This document shows, piece after piece, positions 1-5,891 of a DNA stretch of 64,000 nucleotides. The position numbers and the translations under genes are program-made. The DNA is from Natronomonas moolapensis 8.8.11 (lineage in GTDB: Archaea > Halobacteriota > Halobacteria > Halobacteriales > Haloarculaceae). Below the pieces are notes generated by a model, which saw only the letters and a list, made by a program, of their open reading frames with translations, did not search any database and had not been told where the DNA came from. The stretch spans positions 2,170,001 through 2,234,000 of the forward strand of contig NC_020388.1 in the NCBI RefSeq assembly GCF_000591055.1, written 5' to 3'. The first letter of the stretch is position 1. Each line of letters begins with the position of its first letter.

Positions 1-129
1 CAAACTGTTTTAGCAACGCCAAAGCAGAAACTGCTGATGAGTGGCTCAGATCGTTTAGCTTCGCATGGAATCAGCTTATTTGAACACTACCGCACTAACG
101 CTAGCAGTTTGTTTTTATCCGCGAAATGA
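1..129 (+). CDS. Possible C-terminal fragment of an unknown protein, cut by the window edge
   Basis: Frame 1 is open from the first base for 42 codons and ends in a TGA at 127-129. The predicted tail (…SDRLASHGISLFEH…) matches no family I recognise. Codon use is AT-rich (TTA, AAA, ACT), like the variable parts of the neighbouring archaellin genes and unlike the GC-rich bulk of the window. Forty-two open codons in AT-richer DNA is only weak evidence for coding. It could equally be non-coding or the edge of a mobile element. Confidence 0.25.
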   Translation, partial: QTVLATPKQKLLMSGSDRLASHGISLFEHYRTNASSLFLSAK

Positions 130-214
130 AGGAGAGCAACGCATCTGAACTACTGTCTAATCAATAACTCATAAATAAAACCTGTCTCAAAGTTAACTTA
201 ATATAATTTATACG
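130..214. other. AT-rich spacer downstream of the archaellin genes
   Basis: An 85-bp AT-rich stretch between the left partial frame and the stop codon of the last archaellin gene. Read on the minus strand it holds a T-rich run (about 173-183, …GGTTTTATTTATG…) some 35 nt after the archaellin stop, a plausible oligo-T transcription stop for the archaellin operon. No gene is visible. Confidence 0.35.
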
Positions 215-847
215 CTACAGTTGAATATCATCGCCGTTGCTGCCAATAAGCGGGTCATCTACGATAACTTCGTCAACCCTCTGAGTACCATCAGCAGTAA
301 TAAACCGGAACTGTGCTGATTGGCCCTCTCCAAGTACAGTATCCTGTGCTCCGTATATTCCATCAAAATTCCCGTCTCCGCCATCACCCTCAAGCCTGAC
401 AGTTAGCTCAACACGCTCGGAGGAGCTTTCAAGTAAAGTTGCGTCCCCTCCACCAGAGATCTCAGTAAGTTCTGTTGAGGCACCATCTGCTTCGACAGCT
501 CCGTCTTCTATACTGGTCGTTATTGGTCCATTGGGGCCGACATATTCTAGTGTCGTATCAAGCAAATTGATACTATCAGATCCTGGTGCGAGGCTGAGTA
601 TAAATGTTACTTGATCTATACCAGTATTATCAGCATCAACTTGACCGGTTGTACTGATAATGTCAAGGTTGTTAGAGACTTGATCTGTACTTTCTTGACC
701 GGTCGATTCAGCCTGTGTTTGCAGGAAGCCAGCGGTGTTGATCAGCACCCCGGCCGCGATCGCCGCCACCAACACGAGGGCGATGAACACAATGAGGGTA
801 CCGATTCCTACCTGACCGCGATCCTGCTTGTTGATTCTATCAAACAT
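215..847 (-). CDS. Archaellin (archaeal flagellin), third gene of a tandem triplet
   Basis: This is a structural subunit of the archaellum filament, 210 aa, a normal length for haloarchaeal archaellins. The N-terminus has a class III signal peptide: a short charged leader ending in QDRG, then [18 protein letters not shown], so the prepilin peptidase (ArlK/PibD) should cut after Gly of DRG. The hydrophobic helix that follows forms the filament core. The rest is an acidic, Thr/Ser/Gly-rich outer domain specific to this copy. The gene starts 2 nt after the stop of the preceding archaellin, so it is probably translated from the same mRNA. Its first ~165 bp are almost identical to those of the other two copies, while the outer-domain DNA is AT-richer. 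The family assignment is secure; which paralogue name applies (arlA/arlB, formerly flgA/flgB) is not. Confidence 0.95.
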   Translation of the reverse strand: MFDRINKQDRGQVGIGTLIVFIALVLVAAIAAGVLINTAGFLQTQAESTGQESTDQVSNNLDIISTTGQVDADNTGIDQVTFILSLAPGSDSINLLDTTLEYVGPNGPITTSIEDGAVEADGASTELTEISGGGDATLLESSSERVELTVRLEGDGGDGNFDGIYGAQDTVLGEGQSAQFRFITADGTQRVDEVIVDDPLIGSNGDDIQL

Positions 848-849
848 TA

Positions 850-1428
850 TTATAACTCCGTTGAATCCGTAGCACTAAGTGGGTCATCAACATTTAACTC
901 AACAACGGTTTCGCCACCACTAGGCAATGAAAGGATCACTGTTGCTGAATTTCCTGGATCCAGTGTTTCTCCACTGAGTCCATTTGATCCAGCAATATTT
1001 AATTCAAGTATCAATTCATTATTGCCGTCCCCGAGCGTGGTTGCTGTTACTCCTTCAGCGCCAACAGCAAATGAATCAACATCTCCGTCACCATCAACAC
1101 CGCCTATATTAACAACATTTTCACCGACGTAGGTTATCGTTACCTGGTTCAGATTAACTGGATCGGATCCAGGAGCGAGACCAAGGGTTAATCGAACTCT
1201 ATCAATACTATTTGTATCAATGCTTCCAACAGCAGATGTAACTTGTAGGTTATTTGATACTTGATCTGTACTTTCTTGACCGGTCGATTCAGCCTGTGTT
1301 TGCAGGAACCCGGCAGTGTTGATCAGCACCCCAGCCGCGATCGCCGCCACCAGCACGAGGGCGATGAACACGATGAGGGTGCCGATCCCCACCTGACCGC
1401 GATCCTGCTTGTTGATTCTATCAAACAT
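850..1428 (-). CDS. Archaellin (archaeal flagellin), second gene of a tandem triplet
   Basis: Archaellin of 192 aa with the same first ~55 residues as its neighbours ([11 protein letters not shown], predicted cut after Gly, then the conserved hydrophobic core helix ending [13 protein letters not shown]). The outer domain, from about residue 60, differs from both neighbours but keeps the shared [10 protein letters not shown] segment seen in similar form in all three copies. It sits between the other two genes with 2-nt gaps on each side, so all three are one transcription unit read leftwards. The filament is probably built from more than one archaellin, as in other haloarchaea; which is the major subunit cannot be told from sequence. 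Confidence 0.95.
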   Translation of the reverse strand: MFDRINKQDRGQVGIGTLIVFIALVLVAAIAAGVLINTAGFLQTQAESTGQESTDQVSNNLQVTSAVGSIDTNSIDRVRLTLGLAPGSDPVNLNQVTITYVGENVVNIGGVDGDGDVDSFAVGAEGVTATTLGDGNNELILELNIAGSNGLSGETLDPGNSATVILSLPSGGETVVELNVDDPLSATDSTEL

Positions 1429-1430
1429 TG

Positions 1431-2027
1431 TTATAGTGTGATTGCCTGAGTGCCTGCTTCGGCGTCAATTCCATTGAGTGGATCAGGTACGTTGACTTCA
1501 ATAGCTGTCTGACCGCCATCGACAGTTGTAATTAAAAGAGAGACAGAGTCACCAGCCGACAGCGCTCCATCAGTTGTAGTAGTAAGGTCAATTGTTAATC
1601 TACTAACATCACTGTTCTGATCAAGGATTGTATTACCACTACTACCTTGAACCTCTAAATACCCGCTAATTTCTGGATTTGTTTCAGCCCCGCTAAACGA
1701 GTCAGAGGCTGAATTGATGTATTCATAAGTAAAATCTGTAAGGTCGACAGGATCCGAACCAGGGCCAAGTGAAATAATAAATTGTAATTCTTGTAAATCT
1801 TCGCCACTATTAGTACTAACGCCTACCACTTGGCTCACTTGGATATTGTTAGAGACTTGATCCGTACTTTCTTGACCGGTCGATTCAGCCTGCGTTTGCA
1901 GGAACCCGGCGGTGTTGATCAACACCCCAGCCGCGATCGCCGCCACCAGCACGAGGGCGATGAAGACGATGAGGGTACCGATCCCCACCTGACCGCGATC
2001 CTGCGTTTCTGTGTCTGTGTCGAACAT
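1431..2027 (-). CDS. Archaellin (archaeal flagellin), first gene of a tandem triplet
   Basis: Archaellin of 198 aa and promoter-proximal gene of the triplet. The leader ([12 protein letters not shown]) differs from the other two copies, but from DRG onward the core helix is the same. The prepilin peptidase site is after DRG. The outer domain carries the shared [10 protein letters not shown] motif and is rich in Ser, Thr and Asp, typical of a salt-adapted surface protein. No chemotaxis or arl motor genes lie to the right, so any remaining archaellum cluster would be to the left of the window or elsewhere. Confidence 0.95.
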   Translation of the reverse strand: MFDTDTETQDRGQVGIGTLIVFIALVLVAAIAAGVLINTAGFLQTQAESTGQESTDQVSNNIQVSQVVGVSTNSGEDLQELQFIISLGPGSDPVDLTDFTYEYINSASDSFSGAETNPEISGYLEVQGSSGNTILDQNSDVSRLTIDLTTTTDGALSAGDSVSLLITTVDGGQTAIEVNVPDPLNGIDAEAGTQAITL

Positions 2028-2107
2028 GCGTTCTATTGCACGCCCGCCGACCCCCCCTCGCTGGGGATGCGCCTCGGACGTTATCGGGTCGTACTCCCCA
2101 AACCCCC

Positions 2108-2114
2108 CTAAAAG
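2108..2114 (-). promoter_or_regulatory. Putative TATA box of the archaellin operon
   Basis: The minus strand reads CTTTTAG about 85 nt before the archaellin ATG at 2027. If used, it gives a 5' leader of roughly 55-60 nt, long for a haloarchaeon. The leader contains a short C4/G4 stem around 2053-2066. Confidence 0.35.
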
Positions 2115-2227
2115 CGCGAGCGAACTCCACCCGCGTATCCCGACGCGAATTGGGAACTAAGGCGAACGCAGAGGTTAAATAGGAGGACGGAAGTAGCTCG
2201 GGAGTTCCGGCCCGACGCGCTGGCGAG

Positions 2228-2234
2228 TTTATAA
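2228..2234 (+). promoter_or_regulatory. TATA box of the ferritin-like gene
   Basis: TTTATAA in GC-rich surroundings, about 90 nt before the ATG at 2321, predicting a leader of some 60 nt. Confidence 0.45.
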
Positions 2235-2320
2235 GAGGTCGCCGGGAGCGACGACGGCGATCCGACGCCCTGGGACTCGGCGGAAGGTCCTTCAGAAGCG
2301 ACGGTGTAGCTCGAAGCGTT

Positions 2321-2767
2321 ATGTCCGACGACCGCGTCATCGAGTTGCTCCGGACGGCCTATGGCGACGAGATCGAGACCGTGATGAACTACCAGACGAA
2401 CGCGATCGTCCTCGACGGCGTCCGCGCCGAGGAGATCAAAGAGAGCCTCAAGGCGGACATCCAAGAGGAGCTGACCCACGCCGAGCAGTTGGGCCAGCGG
2501 CTCAAACAGCTCGGCGCGCGCCCGCCGGGGTCGACGGAGTTCGTCGCCCGCCAGGAGTCCCTGCAGCCGCCCGAGGACTCGACGGACGTCCTCGCGGTCA
2601 TCCGGGGCGTTCTGGAGGCCGAGGAGGACGCCATCGCCACCTACCGCGAGCTCGTCGACGCCGCCGAGGAAGCGGGCGACCCCGTCACCGAGGACCTCGC
2701 CGTGACGATCCTCGCCGACGAGGAGGCCCACCGCACCGAGTTCCGGGGCTTCGAGAAGGAGTACTGA
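2321..2767 (+). CDS. Ferritin-like di-iron protein (bacterioferritin/Dps-like)
   Basis: A 148-aa all-helical acidic protein with the two-fold pattern of a ferritin-like four-helix bundle. An Asp/Glu stretch sits in helix 1 (DEIET, about 16-20). An ExxH motif follows at E50-H53 (EELTH), then a further Glu pair in helix 3 (EED, 101-103), and a second ExxH at E134-H137 (DEEAH). This ligand set is what a di-iron carboxylate centre needs. The likely role is intracellular iron storage or handling, or peroxide protection. Which subfamily it belongs to cannot be settled by eye. It is a single gene transcribed away from the archaellins. Confidence 0.8.
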   Translation: MSDDRVIELLRTAYGDEIETVMNYQTNAIVLDGVRAEEIKESLKADIQEELTHAEQLGQRLKQLGARPPGSTEFVARQESLQPPEDSTDVLAVIRGVLEAEEDAIATYRELVDAAEEAGDPVTEDLAVTILADEEAHRTEFRGFEKEY

Positions 2768-2959
2768 TACCGGCGGACGAACGCACACGACACCGACGCA
2801 GGAGTGACCCGCCGGTCGCGCCGTCGAGCGGCGTGCGCCCCGTGCGTCGTGTGTCCGTTCGTTTGGCTGCCAGTATGACGCCCGCAGACCTGTCTTTCGG
2901 CTGCTGGGTGTAACTTGGAGATTCCGAGTAATACATGGCGATACGAGTAGCTACCACCT

Positions 2960-3057
2960 CGAAAGCCCTCGGGCTCTCGGCTCCCGCGGCTCGTTGTCGT
3001 TCGAAAGAGCGCTCCGCGCTCTTTCGTGATGACGAAAGACGCCGCCGGCGTCTTTCG
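2960..3057. repeat. Three tandem hairpins sharing CGAAAG…CTTTCG arms
   Basis: Hairpin 2 (3002-3026) has perfect 11-bp arms, CGAAAGAGCGC and its complement, around a 3-nt loop. Hairpin 3 (3033-3057) has perfect 11-bp arms, CGAAAGACGCC and its complement, also with a 3-nt loop; a TGATGA hexamer separates the two. Hairpin 1 (2960-2979) has 9-bp arms starting CGAAAGCCC with one imperfect pair. The shared arm ends and different inner bases suggest duplicated, individually compensated structures. Confidence 0.75.
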
Positions 3058-3210
3058 AACCACGCGCGTTCGCTCGCTGACGCTCGCTCACGTGCTTGCG
3101 TCGCCGGGGGTCGCCGAGACCCCTCGCCCTTTCAGTCCGCCAGGACGTGACTGGTTGGCCGGCAAAATTCAAGTGTCTGCTCGGCGGGTATTTAACTACT
3201 TCCCGCTGGA

Positions 3211-3222
3211 CTATTTAAATAG
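3211..3222. promoter_or_regulatory. Palindromic TATA-like motif
   Basis: CTATTTAAATAG is its own reverse complement and lies 22 bp beyond the ccdA stop. It could act as a TATA box in either direction, but no gene with acceptable composition follows on either strand. Its use is unproven. Confidence 0.3.
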
Positions 3223-3243
3223 GAGCACGGACCACCGGCCGCC

Positions 3244-3930
3244 TCACCCCACCAGCGCCGCGAGCAGGACCTTGTCGAGTTCGAACAGGAGGGCGACGCC
3301 GGTCGCGACGAGGGCGTACCCGCTGAGCCGCCGGACCACCGAGGGCCGATCGAGCGACGTGACGTAGCCCGTGAGCGTCTCGCCCGCGCGACGGCCGCCG
3401 TAGGCGACGACGAGCAGCGGTCCCGAGAAGCCGACGCCGTAGGCGAAAAGCAGGGTCGCACTGCCGGTGACGTCCCCGGAGGCGCCGACGTACGCGAGCA
3501 CGCTGCCGAGGATCGGGCCGACGCAGGGCAGCCAGATGATCCCGAGAAAGAGCCCGAGGACGAACCCCCCGACGAGGGGGTGATGCGCGCGCTCGACGGC
3601 CGTGGTGAACTGCGTCACGGGAGCGGTGAGCCGCGACGTGGCGGTCGTGTAGGCCTCGTGGAGGTCGTCGTCGGCCAGCACCGCGCCGAAGGCGATGATC
3701 GCGAGGACAAAGGGCAGCCGGAACGTCTCGGGGGTGACCGACCCGACGGCGGCCGTCGAGACTCCGAGGCCGGTAAACGAGAGAATGCTCCCGGCGACGA
3801 TGGCGATCGGCCGGAGGCGGTGGCCGGCGCTGCCGGCTAAAAGCGGCGGGAGCATCGGGAGACAACACGGCGTCAGGGCGGTCAGGACTCCGGCGAGGAG
3901 CACCGCGGCGACGCCCGGCGTTTCGAGCAT
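3244..3930 (-). CDS. ccdA: CcdA/DsbD-type membrane thiol-disulfide transporter
   Basis: A 228-aa polytopic membrane protein of the CcdA (DsbD transmembrane domain) family. It carries reducing equivalents across the membrane for cytochrome c maturation. The two diagnostic Cys-Pro motifs are present: TPCCLPMLPP near residues 20-29 (C22/C23) and WLPCVGPILG near 133-142 (C136). About six hydrophobic segments are visible, the usual number. It reads leftwards in the same direction as the diheme cytochrome gene, ending the left half of a divergent c-type cytochrome cluster. The partner thioredoxin and CcmF lie on the right half. The ATG at 3930 leads directly into the first membrane helix. Confidence 0.93.
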   Translation of the reverse strand: MLETPGVAAVLLAGVLTALTPCCLPMLPPLLAGSAGHRLRPIAIVAGSILSFTGLGVSTAAVGSVTPETFRLPFVLAIIAFGAVLADDDLHEAYTTATSRLTAPVTQFTTAVERAHHPLVGGFVLGLFLGIIWLPCVGPILGSVLAYVGASGDVTGSATLLFAYGVGFSGPLLVVAYGGRRAGETLTGYVTSLDRPSVVRRLSGYALVATGVALLFELDKVLLAALVG

Positions 3931-4026
3931 GTAGTGTGGTTTCGATATCGAACTGAAGAACGTGACGGTTGCTCGCGATATCGCGGGGGCGACCGCGAGT
4001 GCGATCAGAAGGCTACGATCGCAGGG

Positions 4027-5259
4027 TCACTCCTCGGCCGGGTCGACCGTTTCGTTTCGGAGCGGTTGGTCGTACCGTCCGACGTCGTCGGGGATGTCGG
4101 ACTCGTTGAGCGGTTGGGTCCCCGTCGGCATGTCGGCAAGCATGAGCTTCTTTTTCATCGGGTTCATCTCGTATCCGAGCCGTTCTTGGGTCCGGTTGTA
4201 ATAGATGCCTTCGTCGGGCGTCCCGTCCGGGAAGTCCTTTGACTTCTCGGGGAACTCGGGGCGGTCGTGGGCGTTCATGAACCCGGCGATGTCGTGGACG
4301 TCCTCCCAGTCGGTCACGTCGTGGGCGTAGCCGTACGGCATCGCCTCGCGGATGTAGGACGCCGAGGTGTACATCCGACCCATCCCGGCGCCGTCGTTGA
4401 ACGAGCGGGGGCCCCAGAGGGGCGGGTAGACGACGCTGCCGTCGTCGTCGACTTCGCCCTGGCCGTCGGCGCCGTGACAGGACGCACAGTTCTCGAGGTA
4501 CAACTCGGCGCCGCGGACCGGGTTGACCTCCTCGACCGGCACCTTCTCGTCGCCGGTCGGCTTGTTCAGGTGCGACCAGTATGGCTGGCCCTTGGTCGGG
4601 ACGCCCTCGCTGAGCCACATCATGTACGCCTCCATGGCCTGTATCTCGCGGCTGTCGTAGTCCGGCGCGCCCTCCTCGGACCCCGGCGAGTTCATGCTCC
4701 GCTGGAAGCACCCGATCAGGCGCTGTCGGGTGTCGCGCATCCGGTTCCGCCGGCCCGTCCACTCCGGTAAGTCCGCGCTGGTGCCGACGAGCGGGATCAG
4801 GTTGATGTCCTGACCGACCATCCCGACCGTGGCGACCGACTGGCCGCCGCCGTGACAGCTGGCACACGAGAGTTCGTTCCCGACGTGTTCGGGCATCTCC
4901 TCGGAGGTGTTCGCCATGAGGGTCCGCCCGTACATGATGAGTTCGCGCTCGTTTTCGTTGTCGGGGAGCGTCGACTCGTTCATCTCCTTCGGGACGAAGT
5001 TGATTTCGTCGCCCGCGGTCGCATTCCGATACCGCAACTCGTCTTTGGCCTCACCCTCCCGGAGGTCGCCGTCTATGACTTCCCGGTTCGGCATGTTGGC
5101 CGGAACCTCGGCGGGCTCGGTCGCGTCGACGTCGGGTTGGGGGGTCTCGACGGTCCCGTCGTCGGCTTCACCGCCGTCGCCGGCACCCGGTAGCCCGGTA
5201 CACCCCGCCAGAACGACCATCGCGAGCGTCCCGACGAGAAGCAATACCCTGCGATCCAT
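4027..5259 (-). CDS. TsdA-like diheme c-type cytochrome lipoprotein
   Basis: 410 aa from the ATG at 5259, chosen because it gives an ideal lipoprotein signal (MDRRVLLLVG…VVLAGC, lipidated Cys20); an in-frame ATG at 5277 adds six residues. Two CxxCH heme sites, C132-H136 and C258-H262 (both CASCH), make it a diheme cytochrome exposed outside the cell. The segment after heme 1 (RDTRQRLIGCFQRSMN, then AYMMWLSEGVP) is the signature of thiosulfate dehydrogenase (TsdA) and the related SoxA N-terminal fold. Thiosulfate oxidation is therefore a reasonable but unproven role; it may simply be an electron carrier. It lies divergent to the thioredoxin-ccmF operon that should mature it. Confidence 0.85.
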   Translation of the reverse strand: MDRRVLLLVGTLAMVVLAGCTGLPGAGDGGEADDGTVETPQPDVDATEPAEVPANMPNREVIDGDLREGEAKDELRYRNATAGDEINFVPKEMNESTLPDNENERELIMYGRTLMANTSEEMPEHVGNELSCASCHGGGQSVATVGMVGQDINLIPLVGTSADLPEWTGRRNRMRDTRQRLIGCFQRSMNSPGSEEGAPDYDSREIQAMEAYMMWLSEGVPTKGQPYWSHLNKPTGDEKVPVEEVNPVRGAELYLENCASCHGADGQGEVDDDGSVVYPPLWGPRSFNDGAGMGRMYTSASYIREAMPYGYAHDVTDWEDVHDIAGFMNAHDRPEFPEKSKDFPDGTPDEGIYYNRTQERLGYEMNPMKKKLMLADMPTGTQPLNESDIPDDVGRYDQPLRNETVDPAEE

Positions 5260-5417
5260 TCCTATCGGTGCCTCCATCGACGTGTCCGTCTGCGCACTCG
5301 ATGCATCATGCAGTTGTGCAGATAGTGCACACACAAAAAGTTTTGCATGATCGACCCCACGGATGGCGATGGAGTTAATTATCCGGATACTATCAATACG
5401 ACGTACCACTCGAACAG
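5260..5417. promoter_or_regulatory. Divergent promoter region with nested inverted repeats
   Basis: The 158 bp between the diheme cytochrome (leftward) and the thioredoxin (rightward) are AT-richer than the genes. ATCATGCA at 5305-5312 is the exact inverse of TGCATGAT at 5344-5351. Inside this pair, TGTGCA (5315-5320) and TGCACA (5326-5331) form a second inverted repeat around GATAG. TTAATTAT near 5375-5382 may be the rightward TATA element, about 40 nt before the ATG at 5418. The arrangement suggests a regulator site shared by both operons. Confidence 0.5.
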
Positions 5418-5891
5418 ATGAATCCACGAAAGCTATTCACACTCACGCTTTTGTTCACGGCGCTCGGCATCGGCTACTACTCGATGAACGCGGCACCCGT
5501 GCTGAGCGACGAGTCCTATTCGTATCACGGTGACACCGCCTGGGGAACCGACGTCGACGAGGCGCTCGACACGGCCGCCGCCGAGGACAAGCCCGTCCTC
5601 GTGTACTTCTGGACGACGTGGTGTACGTACTGCGAGGAGTACAACACGAACGCGTACACGGATCCCGGCGTGCTCGACCGACTCGAGGAGTTCGTTCTGC
5701 TCGCGGTAAATCTCGACGACGGCAGCGAGTCGGCGGAGCAACTCCAGGCCGAGTACAACGCGAACTACCCGCCACAGCACGTCGCGATCACACCGGGGGG
5801 CGACGTCCTCGTCGAAATCAACGGCTACGCCGAGCCGGACGGGTTCGCGACCTATCTCGATGACGCCCGAGCGGCGTGGGAACGCCGATGA
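5418..5891 (+). CDS. Membrane-anchored thioredoxin-like protein
   Basis: A 157-aa protein with an N-terminal hydrophobic anchor (about residues 6-23) followed by a thioredoxin fold facing outward. The active site is WCTYC (C69, C72) inside FWTTWCTYCEE, and the cis-Pro region is YPPQHV. Composition and size resemble the C-terminal domain of DsbD and other cytochrome-maturation thioredoxins. It probably receives electrons from CcdA and keeps apocytochrome CxxCH cysteines reduced before heme attachment. Its stop overlaps the ccmF start by 4 nt (ATGA), implying coupled translation. Confidence 0.88.
   Translation: MNPRKLFTLTLLFTALGIGYYSMNAAPVLSDESYSYHGDTAWGTDVDEALDTAAAEDKPVLVYFWTTWCTYCEEYNTNAYTDPGVLDRLEEFVLLAVNLDDGSESAEQLQAEYNANYPPQHVAITPGGDVLVEINGYAEPDGFATYLDDARAAWERR

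Larger units (their letters stand above)
2768..3243. other. Gene-free stretch with hairpins and promoter-like motifs
   Basis: 476 bp between the ferritin-like gene and the 3' end of ccdA. Open frames here are Arg/Ser-rich, overlap one another on both strands and lack the acidic composition of haloarchaeal proteins, so I call none of them genes. The stretch holds three tandem hairpins (2960-3057), a GCTCGC-rich segment after them (about 3064-3100), and two TATA-like motifs near 3189-3222, one of them a perfect 12-bp palindrome. Confidence 0.6.

Noticed and set aside
1-111. CAAACTG…CAGTTTG as terminal inverted repeats of an IS
   Set aside because: Arms are only 7 bp, no target duplication can be seen because the window begins there, and no transposase motif is present.
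2641-3172. Overlapping Arg/Ser-rich frames on both strands (for example 2951-3172 minus, 2935-3150 plus)
   Set aside because: They run through the hairpin repeats, are basic rather than acidic, overlap each other, and match no family I know.
4027-5427. Longer diheme cytochrome frame starting at 5427
   Set aside because: It would place about 56 residues before an otherwise perfect lipoprotein signal peptide and would cover the divergent promoter region.
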